A DNA stretch of 64,000 nt, taken from contig NZ_JAIUZM010000001.1 in assembly GCF_020171345.1 (NCBI RefSeq), positions 806,001-870,000 of the forward strand, read 5' to 3'. This stretch comes from Microbulbifer agarilyticus. Its GTDB lineage: Bacteria; Pseudomonadota; Gammaproteobacteria; Pseudomonadales; Cellvibrionaceae. Both the position numbers and the translations under genes were made by a program. Below are positions 18,684-28,153 of this stretch, one piece after another. Position 1 is the first letter of the stretch. Every line of letters begins with the position of its first letter. The notes beneath the pieces are model-generated. The model was not told where the DNA came from. It saw only the letters and a list, made by a program, of their open reading frames with translations, and made no database searches.

Positions 18684-19502
18684 ATGGACAATTTTTTCCA
18701 ACATAAGGCGCGCAAGCGTTTCGGTCAGAACTTTCTTGTCGACGAAAACATTATCGAGCGCATCGTGCGCGCCATCGGCCCCAAAGAAACCGACAAGCTG
18801 GTAGAAATCGGCCCGGGCCAGGGCGCCATTACTTCCCTGCTAATCGATAAGTGCCCATCACTGACCGCAGTAGAATTGGACCGCGACCTGATCCCAATGC
18901 TGGAGTTCAAATTCCGCGACTACCCGGATTTCACCATCATTGAGAAAGATGCGCTGAAATTTGATTTCGGCAGCATGGTGGAAGAAGGCGAACAGCTGCG
19001 TATCGTCGGCAACCTGCCCTACAACATTTCCACCCCTCTGCTGTTCCACCTGCTGAGCTTTCGCGGCAAGGTAAAAGACATGCACTTTATGCTACAGAAG
19101 GAAGTGGTGGATCGCCTCAGCGCAGTACCCGGAGTGAAAGCTTACGGCCGTCTCAGCGTGATGACCCAATACCACTGTCGAGTGCAGGGATTGTTTCCGG
19201 TACCACCGCAGTCTTTCCGTCCTGCCCCAAAAGTAGACTCCGCCATTGTGCGTCTGGTACCCCATCAAACACTGCCGTACCCGGCAGAGAACGAGGCGCT
19301 ATTGGAACGCATTGTCAGCGTGGCTTTCCAACAACGCCGTAAAACCCTGCGCAACGCGCTGAAGCCACTATTTCCCGACCTCGACCCAGAGCAACTACCG
19401 GTGGATACCAGCCGCCGCCCGGAAACCCTGAGCGTACAAGAGTATGTGGAGCTGGCAAACTTCTGCAACAACCTGACACCACCGCAAACCCAAGCGCAGT
19501 AA
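18684..19502 (+). CDS. rsmA: 16S rRNA dimethyladenosine transferase
   Basis: The 272-residue KsgA/RsmA methylates two adjacent adenines near the 3' end of 16S rRNA during 30S maturation. ARKRFGQNFLVDENII is the family start, VEIGPGQGAITS is the SAM-binding motif I and NLPYNISTPLLFHLL is the catalytic NLPY motif. The start is ATG 18684. In E. coli apaG follows; here apaH follows directly. Confidence 0.97.
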   Translation: MDNFFQHKARKRFGQNFLVDENIIERIVRAIGPKETDKLVEIGPGQGAITSLLIDKCPSLTAVELDRDLIPMLEFKFRDYPDFTIIEKDALKFDFGSMVEEGEQLRIVGNLPYNISTPLLFHLLSFRGKVKDMHFMLQKEVVDRLSAVPGVKAYGRLSVMTQYHCRVQGLFPVPPQSFRPAPKVDSAIVRLVPHQTLPYPAENEALLERIVSVAFQQRRKTLRNALKPLFPDLDPEQLPVDTSRRPETLSVQEYVELANFCNNLTPPQTQAQ

Positions 19503-19514
19503 ACGGAAAATACC

Positions 19515-20339
19515 TTGGCCACTTACGCAATAGGCGATATTCAGGGCTGCCTGGAACCGTTGCAGAGACTACTGAAGAAAGTCGACTTCAATCCACACAG
19601 GGATAAGTTATGGCTGGCCGGTGACATGGTGCACCGCGGCCCCGACAGCCTCGGCACCCTACGCTTTCTGTATGAGCATCGCAGTCAGGTGACCGCTGTG
19701 CTCGGCAACCACGATCTGCATCTGCTGGCCATCGCCCACGGTGCCAAGCGTCTTACCGATAAAGAGCACGACCTCGCGAAAATCCTGCGGGCCAAGGATG
19801 CAGACACCTTACTGGACTGGCTGCAAAAGCAACCGCTGATGGTGCATAAAAAAGTAAACGATAAATACTTTTCTATGGTGCACGCGGGCATTCCTCCCAT
19901 CTGGAGTATGAGCAAGGCTCTGGAACTTGCCGGCGAAGTGCACAAAGCACTGCAGGACCCGGCGATGGCCGAAGCCTATTTCTTCGGCATGTATGGCAAC
20001 GAGCCTCACAAGTGGAGTGATCACCTGATCGGCGTCGAGCGCCTTCGCTCAATCACCAACTATTTCACCCGCATGCGCTTCTGCAAAGAAGACGGTACTT
20101 TAGATCTGGTCACAAAACAGGGGCCATTAGCTGCGCACCACGACTACCACCCGTGGTTCAGCTTCAAGCACCGCAAAACAAAAAACGACCGGATTATTTT
20201 TGGTCACTGGGCAGCGCTGGAAGGGGAAGCCAACACCAAAAATATTTACGCACTCGACACCGGCTGTGTTTGGGGCGGCTACCTTACTGCGATGAAAATG
20301 GAAGACGAATCGTTTTATTGCGCCGATTGCCCGCTGTAA
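19515..20339 (+). CDS. apaH: Symmetrical bis(5'-nucleosyl)-tetraphosphatase
   Basis: The 274-residue ApaH hydrolyses Ap4A to two ADP. Its metallophosphatase motifs are AIGDIQGCLEPLQ, LAGDMVHRGPDSLGTL and VLGNHDLHLLA. The start is TTG 19515, with CGGAA just upstream; no ATG fits better. The apaG gene that lies between rsmA and apaH in E. coli is missing, leaving 12 bases. Confidence 0.95.
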   Translation: MATYAIGDIQGCLEPLQRLLKKVDFNPHRDKLWLAGDMVHRGPDSLGTLRFLYEHRSQVTAVLGNHDLHLLAIAHGAKRLTDKEHDLAKILRAKDADTLLDWLQKQPLMVHKKVNDKYFSMVHAGIPPIWSMSKALELAGEVHKALQDPAMAEAYFFGMYGNEPHKWSDHLIGVERLRSITNYFTRMRFCKEDGTLDLVTKQGPLAAHHDYHPWFSFKHRKTKNDRIIFGHWAALEGEANTKNIYALDTGCVWGGYLTAMKMEDESFYCADCPL

Positions 20340-20655
20340 GCACGATTAATATTGTGCCGAGGCGGACTTCTGGCGAACAAATTTTACCCAAAAGTGACTC
20401 ACACCTCTCTTCCTCCCCCCCTCGCATCCCCCTCTCCTTTCCCGAATCACCCCTGACTACTTTTTTCTCCGCCCCCCGCGGGTGGGATGCCGCTTGCAGG
20501 CACCTGACCTCTAATCGATCTTCCGTTTTTGTACATGATTTCAGTCGCCCGTCGGTTTGAGGGGGCTCGTGTAACGATGGTGAAGCAGCCTGTGGCAACA
20601 CATAAAAGTCGCGGCTGGCAGAGAATCGACAATAGAAAAAATAAGGTCAAAGAGC
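20340..20655. other. Gap between apaH and the pullulanase gene
   Basis: About 316 bases. The stretch 20400-20476 is strongly C/T-rich on the plus strand and contains no convincing gene. I see no clear T-tailed terminator for apaH. The pullulanase promoter should lie in the right half but I cannot place it confidently. Confidence 0.4.
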
Positions 20656-23600
20656 ATGCAAGCATCCTCACACTCCCGGGGGAGTGCCCGCCGCGTACAA
20701 TTAAGTTCGCTGCTGGCCATGGCGGTCGCCGCCGCTACCCACAGTACCGCTCAGGCGAGTACAAACTCTGAACTTTCCATGGTCAATATTCCTGGCACCA
20801 TCCAGACCGCTATCGGTTGCGGCGACAACTGGCAGCCGGACTGTGCGGCATCACAGCTGACCTACGATGCAGAAGATGACCTGTGGCAGGGCACATTCAC
20901 CCTTCCTGCGGGCGACTACGAATATAAAGTCGCGATCAATGGTAGCTGGGATGAAAATTACGGTGGCAATGCCGACGCGGGTGGCGGCAATATCCCACTA
21001 AGCATCGCCACCGAACAGTCCGTGAAGTTTATCTACGACCATGAGACCAACTGGATTGCCGACAACGTCCGGCACACCATCGTCACGGCCGCCGGTGATT
21101 TCCAAGGCGCACTGGGCTGCCCGGATAACTGGCAGCCGCAGTGCTTGCAAACACTACTGCAGGACGTAGACGGCGACGGTATTTACACTTTCATTACGGA
21201 CGCAATCCCGGCCGGCGATTACCAGATGAAAGCCGCGCTCAATGAGGGCTGGGATGAGAGCTACGGTGACAACGGCAACAATATTGCCTTCACTGCAGAA
21301 GCGGGCAAAGAAATCTACTTCGCTTTCGACAGCAACACCAACAAAGTCGTCGTGAGCACCGACGGCGTTCCCCGCGGCGACCTGACCACCGATAGAGCGC
21401 ACTGGGTCGATGCCAGCACGATCCTGTGGCCGGTCACCATGCCAGAAGGCGGTAGCGCAAAGCTGGTGGTAAGCGACAGCGCTGCACTTACTCTGGGTCC
21501 TGACGGCGTTGCCGGAGATAGCGAAATTGCGCTGACTGTAAGTGCAAATGGCGCATCCGAAGAAGCTCTCGCCAAATTCCCGCACCTCGCGAATTCCACC
21601 GCCCTTACCGTGCCCGAAACTGCGGACCTGTCCGCGCTGGTAAAAGGTCAACTGGCAGTTGCCATTTTTGATGCAGAAGGCGCAATTGTGGATGCCACTG
21701 GTATTCAAATGCCGGGCCTGCTGGATGACGCTTTTGCCTATGAAGGTACTCTCGGTGCCACCGTTGGTGAGAACACCGTCGAATTCGCGCTGTGGGCGCC
21801 CACCGCAAAATCCGTCAAGGTACACCTGTTCGACAGTGGCGATCAGTACGCACCGAGCACCAATGTGGAAATGGTTGAAAGCAACGGTGTATGGACGGCT
21901 TCCACCAGCATTGACTGGGATCGCAAGTTCTACATGTACGAAGTAGAAGTTTACTCCTACGCGACCCGGAAGATCGAAAACAACTGGGTTTCCGACCCCT
22001 ATTCCCTGAGCCTATCCACCAACTCCTACAAGTCACAGATCGTCAATCTGAATGATGATGACCTGAAGCCTGAAGGTTGGGACGCGGTAATGAAACCGTC
22101 TCTCGACGCGGCGGAAGACATCTCCATTTACGAACTGCACGTGCGCGATTTCAGTATTGCCGACGACATGGTAAGTGAAGCGGCTCGCGGCACCTTCGCC
22201 GCGTTTGCAGAAGATGGCCGCGGCAGCCTGCACCTGGCGGAGCTGGCATCAGCGGGCCTGACCCATGTGCACCTGTTGCCGGCGTTCGACTTTGCCACGG
22301 TGAATGAAGATCGCTCCGCACAACAAACTACTGAAGACCTCAGCGTCTACGCGGCGGACAGCAGTGAGCAGCAGGCAGCGGTCAACGCGATCCGGGATGA
22401 GGATGGCTTCAACTGGGGTTACGACCCACTGCACTTCACCGTGCCCGAAGGCAGCTACTCCACCGATCCCAACGGTGTACAGCGCATTGTCGAATTCCGC
22501 GAGATGGTGCAATCCTTGAGCGACGTTGGCCTGCGCGTGGTAATGGATGTTGTTTACAACCACACCAGCTCTTTTGCTCAGTACGATAAGTCCATTCTCG
22601 ACAAGATCGTTCCGGGCTACTACCACCGTCGCAATGGTGAGGGCTTTGTGGAAATGAGCAGCTGCTGCGCGAATACCGCCAGTGAGCACACCATGATGGA
22701 GAAGCTGATGCGCGACTCCATGAAGGTCTGGGCCACCGCCTACAAGGTGGACGGATTCCGCTTTGACCTGATGGGACACCACACCAAGCAAAACATCCTC
22801 AATGTCGCAGCCGATATGGAAGCACTCACCACCGAAGCAGACGGTGTCGATGGCTCATCCATTTACCTGTACGGCGAAGGCTGGAACTTCGGTGAAGTGG
22901 TTGACGATGCGCGCTTTGTGCAGGCGCGTCAGGGCAATATGGCAGGCACCGGCGTTGGTACCTTTAACGACCGCATTCGCGATTCCGCGCGCGGTGGCAA
23001 CCCGTTTGGTGGTTTTGAAGAGCAAGGCTTCAGCACCGGCCTGTTCACCGACAGCAACGGTAAGTTCAATGGTGACGAGCGCGCTACCCTGCTGACCCTG
23101 GCGGACAAGGTACGTATCACCCTCGCCGGTAACCTGGCAGGCTACGAGCTGGAAACCTCAAACGGCACCACCATGACTGGCGCCGAACTGGAATACAACG
23201 GTCAGGCTACGGGCTACACCGCAGATCCGCAGGAGTCGATCAACTACGTTGCCGCACACGACAACGAAACACTGTTTGACGGCATCCAGATCAAGGCCAA
23301 CAGCACTACCAGCCTGGCAGATCGTGTGCGCCTGCAGAACTTCAGCACCTCGCTGGTGATGTTCGCCCAGGGTGTTCCGTTCATCCATGCAGGTCAGGAA
23401 ATACTACGTTCCAAGTCCATGGACCGCGACAGTTACAACTCCGGTGACTGGTTCAACGCTATCGACTTCTCCCTTGCCACCGACAACTGGGCCGCCGGCC
23501 TGCCGATCGCGGACAAGAACGAGGACAAGTGGGGCCTGATGGCACCGCTGCTGGCGAACCCGGATATTGCACCGCAGCAGTCCGATCGCGAATTTGCGCT

Positions 23601-24111
23601 GGCGGTATTCAAAGAGCAACTGCAGATCCGCGGCAGCAGCAAACTGTTCCGTCTGCCCACCAAGGAAGCGATTGATTCTGTAGTGTCCTTTGCCAACACT
23701 GGTCCCGAGCAGATCCCCGGGCTGATCGCCATGCATTTGAACGATCCGGCTGGCGACTTTGATGAAGAGACCTCGCAGATCCTGGTGCTGTTCAACGGCG
23801 GTGCGGAAGCGCAGGAGTTTACCCTCGCATCCGCCGCGGAATTGCCGTTTGCCCTACACGAAGTGCAGCAGGCATCCGCAGATGAGGCACTGGCCGATGC
23901 AACCGCAGACGCTGGCGTGTTCACTGTTCCAGCACGTACCACTGCGGTGTTCACCCTGGCCCGTGAAGACGACAGCTCTATCCCCGAAGACGAGGAAGAG
24001 CTGGAAGATGACCAGGGTGAGGATGAGGACAATGACTCCAGTGGCGGCGCCACCGGTTTCGCCCTCCTCGCCCTGCTCGCCGCCGCCCTGCTGCGTCGCC
24101 GCTTCGTCTAA
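20656..24111 (+). CDS. Secreted pullulanase-type glycoside hydrolase (GH13)
   Basis: An 1151-residue exported enzyme that should cut alpha-1,6 branches of pullulan or starch. After the signal peptide (ending near STAQA) come two related beta domains (about residues 40-130 and 135-230; both contain GDNWQPDC or PDNWQPQC), like the starch-module X25 pairs of other pullulanases. Then come the pullulanase N-terminal domain (HWVDASTILWPV), a CBM48 (FALWAPTAKSVKVHLF) and the GH13 barrel: VMDVVYNHTSS, VDGFRFDLMGHH (nucleophile Asp), YLYGEGWNFGE (acid Glu), VAAHDNETLFD. The C-terminus is an acidic linker, then GGATGFALLALLAAALLRRR, a GlyGly-CTERM-like sorting tail. ATG 20656. Confidence 0.93.
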   Translation: MQASSHSRGSARRVQLSSLLAMAVAAATHSTAQASTNSELSMVNIPGTIQTAIGCGDNWQPDCAASQLTYDAEDDLWQGTFTLPAGDYEYKVAINGSWDENYGGNADAGGGNIPLSIATEQSVKFIYDHETNWIADNVRHTIVTAAGDFQGALGCPDNWQPQCLQTLLQDVDGDGIYTFITDAIPAGDYQMKAALNEGWDESYGDNGNNIAFTAEAGKEIYFAFDSNTNKVVVSTDGVPRGDLTTDRAHWVDASTILWPVTMPEGGSAKLVVSDSAALTLGPDGVAGDSEIALTVSANGASEEALAKFPHLANSTALTVPETADLSALVKGQLAVAIFDAEGAIVDATGIQMPGLLDDAFAYEGTLGATVGENTVEFALWAPTAKSVKVHLFDSGDQYAPSTNVEMVESNGVWTASTSIDWDRKFYMYEVEVYSYATRKIENNWVSDPYSLSLSTNSYKSQIVNLNDDDLKPEGWDAVMKPSLDAAEDISIYELHVRDFSIADDMVSEAARGTFAAFAEDGRGSLHLAELASAGLTHVHLLPAFDFATVNEDRSAQQTTEDLSVYAADSSEQQAAVNAIRDEDGFNWGYDPLHFTVPEGSYSTDPNGVQRIVEFREMVQSLSDVGLRVVMDVVYNHTSSFAQYDKSILDKIVPGYYHRRNGEGFVEMSSCCANTASEHTMMEKLMRDSMKVWATAYKVDGFRFDLMGHHTKQNILNVAADMEALTTEADGVDGSSIYLYGEGWNFGEVVDDARFVQARQGNMAGTGVGTFNDRIRDSARGGNPFGGFEEQGFSTGLFTDSNGKFNGDERATLLTLADKVRITLAGNLAGYELETSNGTTMTGAELEYNGQATGYTADPQESINYVAAHDNETLFDGIQIKANSTTSLADRVRLQNFSTSLVMFAQGVPFIHAGQEILRSKSMDRDSYNSGDWFNAIDFSLATDNWAAGLPIADKNEDKWGLMAPLLANPDIAPQQSDREFALAVFKEQLQIRGSSKLFRLPTKEAIDSVVSFANTGPEQIPGLIAMHLNDPAGDFDEETSQILVLFNGGAEAQEFTLASAAELPFALHEVQQASADEALADATADAGVFTVPARTTAVFTLAREDDSSIPEDEEELEDDQGEDEDNDSSGGATGFALLALLAAALLRRRFV

Positions 24112-24129
24112 ATTAGCGATCCGTTATCA

Positions 24130-24170
24130 GGCAATAAAAAACCCGGCCATATGCCGGGTTTTTTATTGCC
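24130..24170 (+). terminator. Strong terminator after the pullulanase gene
   Basis: An 18-bp perfect stem (GGCAATAAAAAACCCGGC and its complement) with loop CATAT. With A and T runs on both sides it could stop transcription from either strand. Confidence 0.92.
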
Positions 24171-24699
24171 ATCTTTCAGATAGATTTTTATCAAGAACGG
24201 CTTGCTATCAAGAACTACCTGTCATCAAGTATCTCTTGGTATATCCCTGTGGGTTCTGCGATTGCAGCCCACCGACCGGCAAAGTCGCCTCAGTTTCTCA
24301 AGCCGTGTACTGATTCCTTTCGGTCCAACTCGATCAAGTGCCCTGGTTGGAGACAAATCCAACTGCAGTCACAACCTCTGCCCATGGCTTACAACCGATT
24401 TTGCACTGCCTAACCGCTTCGCAAAACTGACGCGCCAATCGACGTATCTTGTCACTATCCACCTTCCAAGGCCACAGCGCTGACTATCCTGAAAGTGCGG
24501 GACCTGATAGCAGGCCCCCTGTTGCGACAGCAGCACCGTCGCGCACTCAATAGGTAATAACGATAGCGTTCCCGCTCTTCCAGCCTCATCGGCGCTATTT
24601 TGCGGGATGTATTCGCGGTCATCACACGCTGCAGCGCAGTTGGCACTCCACGGCAGGAGGCCGGTTACTGACGCGGTACGCTACAGGGAGTCGTAAATC
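24171..24699. other. Long leader region upstream of prkA
   Basis: About 530 bases without a convincing gene on either strand. It should contain the prkA promoter. TTGGCAC at 24639-24645 resembles half of a sigma-54 site, but the -12 element is one base out of phase, so I do not call it. The ribosome-binding site GGGAG at 24685-24689 precedes ATG 24700. Confidence 0.4.
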
Positions 24700-26622
24700 A
24701 TGTCGATATTCAATCACTACCTGGAACGCTACGAGTCGATTCAGGAGGAAGAACTCACCATCCAGGAGTACCTGGAGCTGTGTAAAAACGACCGCAGCGC
24801 CTACGCTTCACCGGCGGAACGCATGCTGATGGCCATCGGCGAGGCCGAGCTGGTGGACACGTCGCGCGACCCACGACTCTCACGCATCTTCTCCAACAAG
24901 GTCATCAAGCGCTACAAGGCATTCAGCGAATTCTATGGCATGGAAGAAGCGATTGAGCAGATCGTGTCCTTCTTCCGTCACGCGGCCCAGGGTCTGGAAG
25001 AGAAAAAGCAAATTCTGTACCTGCTGGGTCCGGTGGGCGGCGGCAAGTCATCTCTGGCCGAACGACTCAAGGCATTGATGGAACAGATCCCTATCTACGC
25101 CATCAAAGGGTCCCCGGTGTTTGAATCGCCACTGGCGCTCTTTTCTCCCACCGAAGACGGCCAGATCCTGGAAGAGGACTACGGCATTCCGCGCCGCTAT
25201 GTAAACACCATCATGTCACCCTGGGCAGTAAAACGCCTGCACGAATACAACGGCGATATCACCAAATTCAAGGTGGTCAAAATCCGTCCCTCAATCCTCG
25301 ATCAGCAAGCAATTGCCAAGACCGAGCCGGGAGACGAGAACAATCAAGATATTTCCGCGCTGGTCGGCAAGGTGGATATCCGCAAGCTGGAAGATTTCCC
25401 ACAAAACGACCCAGACGCCTACAGCTTCTCCGGTAGCCTGTGCCGCTCTAACCAGGGGTTGATGGAGTTTGTGGAAATGTTCAAGGCACCGATTAAGGTA
25501 CTGCACCCATTGCTAACCGCAACTCAGGAAGGCAACTACAACAGTACCGAAGGGCTGGGCGCCATTCCGTTTAACGGTGTAATCCTGGCGCACTCTAACG
25601 AATCCGAGTGGCAGTCGTTCCGCAACAACCGCAACAACGAGGCCTTCCTCGACCGCATCTATATCGTCAAGGTGCCCTATTGCCTGCGGGTGCACGAAGA
25701 GATCCGAATTTACGACAAGCTGCTGGAAAACAGTTCGCTGTCGAAAGCGCCCTGCGCACCGGATACCCTGCGCATGCTGGCACAGTTCTCGGTGCTGTCA
25801 CGCATCAAGAATCCGGAAAACTCCAGTGTGTTTTCCAAGATGCGGGTCTATGACGGCGAGAACCTGAAAGACACAGACCCGAAGGCGAAGACCATTCAGG
25901 AGTACCGCGACAACTCCGGTGTCGACGAGGGCATGAACGGCCTCTCTACCCGCTTCGCATTCAAGATCCTGTCCAAGGTGTTCAACTTCGACGCGACAGA
26001 AGTGGCCGCCAACCCGGTGCACCTGCTGTATGTACTGGAACAGCAGATTGAGCAGGAACAGTTCCCGCCGGAGATTCAGGAAAATTACCTGGGCTTCATC
26101 AAGGAATACCTGGCGCCACGTTACGTGGACTTTATCGGCAAGGAAATCCAGACCGCGTACCTGGAGTCCTATGCGGAATACGGTCAGAACCTGTTCGACC
26201 GCTACGTGACTTATGCCGATTTCTGGATTCAGGATCAGGAATACCGCGATCCGGAGACCGGTGAAATTCTCGACCGCGCGGCACTGAATGAGGAGCTGGA
26301 AAAAACCGAGAAGCCCGCAGGCATTTCCAACCCCAAAGATTTCCGCAACGAGATCGTCAATTTTGTCCTGCGCGCCCGCGCCGGCAACCAGGGCAAGAAT
26401 CCGGACTGGAGATCCTACGAGAAGCTAAAAGCAGTCATCGAGAAGAAAATGTTCTCGAATACCGAAGACCTGCTACCGGTTATTTCGTTCAATACCAAGG
26501 CGTCTGCGGACGACCAGAAGAAGCATGCGGACTTTGTCGCGCGGATGGTCGAGCGCGGCTACACCGAGAAGCAGGTGCGACTGCTCTCTGAGTGGTATCT
26601 GCGGGTGCGCAAGTCTCAGTAA
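24700..26622 (+). CDS. prkA: PrkA family serine protein kinase
   Basis: A 640-residue protein like E. coli YeaG. The AAA-like N-terminal part carries the Walker A motif LLGPVGGGKSSLAERLK, and the C-terminal part is the PrkA kinase-like domain. In enterobacteria yeaG-yeaH are induced in stationary phase and nitrogen starvation, and with a spoVR/ycgB gene they form a conserved three-gene cluster, as here. The exact substrate is not established in this group. A large inverted repeat separates it from yeaH. Confidence 0.95.
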   Translation: MSIFNHYLERYESIQEEELTIQEYLELCKNDRSAYASPAERMLMAIGEAELVDTSRDPRLSRIFSNKVIKRYKAFSEFYGMEEAIEQIVSFFRHAAQGLEEKKQILYLLGPVGGGKSSLAERLKALMEQIPIYAIKGSPVFESPLALFSPTEDGQILEEDYGIPRRYVNTIMSPWAVKRLHEYNGDITKFKVVKIRPSILDQQAIAKTEPGDENNQDISALVGKVDIRKLEDFPQNDPDAYSFSGSLCRSNQGLMEFVEMFKAPIKVLHPLLTATQEGNYNSTEGLGAIPFNGVILAHSNESEWQSFRNNRNNEAFLDRIYIVKVPYCLRVHEEIRIYDKLLENSSLSKAPCAPDTLRMLAQFSVLSRIKNPENSSVFSKMRVYDGENLKDTDPKAKTIQEYRDNSGVDEGMNGLSTRFAFKILSKVFNFDATEVAANPVHLLYVLEQQIEQEQFPPEIQENYLGFIKEYLAPRYVDFIGKEIQTAYLESYAEYGQNLFDRYVTYADFWIQDQEYRDPETGEILDRAALNEELEKTEKPAGISNPKDFRNEIVNFVLRARAGNQGKNPDWRSYEKLKAVIEKKMFSNTEDLLPVISFNTKASADDQKKHADFVARMVERGYTEKQVRLLSEWYLRVRKSQ

Positions 26623-26658
26623 TTGATCAAGGTTTGTGTCTTGAAGTCCGACGGTGGC

Positions 26659-26770
26659 GGCCCTGCCACCGGTGGAGCTCTCCAAGACACGTCGTGAACC
26701 CATCCATGGGGACTTGTCCGTCGGGTCCCTCCGACGGACAGTCTCGAAGAGCTCCACCGGTGCCAGGGCC
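26659..26770. repeat. Nested inverted-repeat element, copy 3 (prkA/yeaH gap)
   Basis: Outer arms 26659-26688 and 26741-26770 (around CCACCGGTGGAGCTCT) pair with three mismatches. The core at 26686-26714 reads GACACGTCGTGAACCCATCC followed by ATGGGGACT. A perfect 10-bp hairpin follows (26715-26724 with 26731-26740) with loop GTCCCT. The core and loop match copy 1 at 7147-7245 closely, while arms and stem differ entirely. Flanking bases TTGAAG (26641-26646) and CTTCA (26770-26774) extend the pairing. Confidence 0.87.
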
Positions 26771-26872
26771 TTCAGACAACCCATCCAGCTCCGTGAGCAG
26801 CGCAGTTGGTATTGATTGCTTGGCGCATCGCCGAATTGGCAGTGGCTTGGGTCAGCAATATAAGGCAGTACT

Positions 26873-28153
26873 ATGAGCTACATCATCGACCGTCGCCTGA
26901 ATGGCAAAAAGAAAAGCACCGTAAATCGCCAGCGTTTCTTACGGCGTTACAAAGCACACATCAAGAAAGCCGTCGGCGAAGCCATGAACAGCCGATCGAT
27001 CACCGACTTGGGTAAAGGTGAAAAGATCAGCATCCCCACCCGCGACCTCAATGAACCAATTTTTTCCAATGGCCGAGGCGGCCATATGGAGCAGGTTTTG
27101 CCGGGAAACAAGGAGTTCGTCACCGGTGACCGGATTCCGCGCCCCGGACAGGGGCAAGGGCAGGGAAGTGGCGGCAGTGGCGCCAGTGACAGTGGCGAGG
27201 GAATGGATGAGTTCGCATTCCAGATTTCGCAAGACGAATTCCTCGAATTTATGTTTGAAGGTCTCGAGCTGCCGAACATGGTGAAACGGAAACTTGCCGG
27301 CAATGATGCCTTTCACGTCGTGCGCGCAGGTATTTGCAATGAGGGTAGCCCGGGACGGCTGAATGTCGTGCGTTCCATGCGCGCGGCAAATGCGCGCCGC
27401 ATTGCCCTGAGCGGCGGCAAGCGTCGCAATCTTAAACTGCTGGAACAGGAGTTGCTGGCAGAGGAAGAAAAGGATATAGCCCTGCGCGATCAGCGCAAGC
27501 TGGATGAGCTGCGCGCAAAGATTGAAGACTTACGCGGCCGCGTGAGTCGCATCCCGTTCCTTGACGATTTCGACCTCAAGTACAACCTGCTGGTAAAGCA
27601 GCCGCGCCCCAGCTCCAAGGCGGTGATGTTCTGCCTGATGGATGTGTCCGGTTCCATGAACCAGGCCACCAAGGATATGGCCAAGCGGTTTTTCTTGTTG
27701 CTCTACCTGTTCCTGCAGCGCAGCTATGAATACACCGAGATTGTGTTTATTCGTCACCACACCAGCGCCAAGGAAGTGGACGAACAGGAGTTTTTCTACT
27801 CCCGCGAAACCGGTGGCACCATCGTATCCAGCGCGCTAAAAATGATGCGTAACATCATGCGTGAACGCTACCCGGCCAGCGAGTGGAACATTTACGGCGC
27901 CCAGGCCTCCGATGGCGATAACTGGAACGACGACTCCAGTACCTGCCACAAAATTCTGATCGACGACATCATGCCCCACGTGCAGTACTACTCCTATGTG
28001 GAAATTACCCCGCGGGATCACCAGGCCCTGTGGGATGAGTACCAGAGTGTGGCGGAGGTGTTCCCTGAGCACTTTGCCATGGAGCAAATCATTGATGTCG
28101 GCGATATCTACCCGGTATTCCGCCAGCTATTTACCCAGAAGGTTGCCGTCTGA
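26873..28153 (+). CDS. yeaH: YeaH/YhbH family protein (DUF444)
   Basis: A 426-residue protein of the DUF444 family, the usual partner of PrkA. The C-terminal half is von Willebrand A-like with the metal-site motif [20 protein letters not shown]. The N-terminal half is charged and has a Gly/Ser-rich linker (about residues 85-105, [19 protein letters not shown]). Its biochemical role is unknown. The stop overlaps the ATG of the next gene by one base, so coupling is likely. Confidence 0.93.
   Translation: MSYIIDRRLNGKKKSTVNRQRFLRRYKAHIKKAVGEAMNSRSITDLGKGEKISIPTRDLNEPIFSNGRGGHMEQVLPGNKEFVTGDRIPRPGQGQGQGSGGSGASDSGEGMDEFAFQISQDEFLEFMFEGLELPNMVKRKLAGNDAFHVVRAGICNEGSPGRLNVVRSMRAANARRIALSGGKRRNLKLLEQELLAEEEKDIALRDQRKLDELRAKIEDLRGRVSRIPFLDDFDLKYNLLVKQPRPSSKAVMFCLMDVSGSMNQATKDMAKRFFLLLYLFLQRSYEYTEIVFIRHHTSAKEVDEQEFFYSRETGGTIVSSALKMMRNIMRERYPASEWNIYGAQASDGDNWNDDSSTCHKILIDDIMPHVQYYSYVEITPRDHQALWDEYQSVAEVFPEHFAMEQIIDVGDIYPVFRQLFTQKVAV

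Noticed and set aside
24639..24656. Sigma-54-like site upstream of prkA
   Set aside because: TTGGCAC matches the -24 element, but the GC of the -12 element is one base too close, and spacing is critical for sigma-54.
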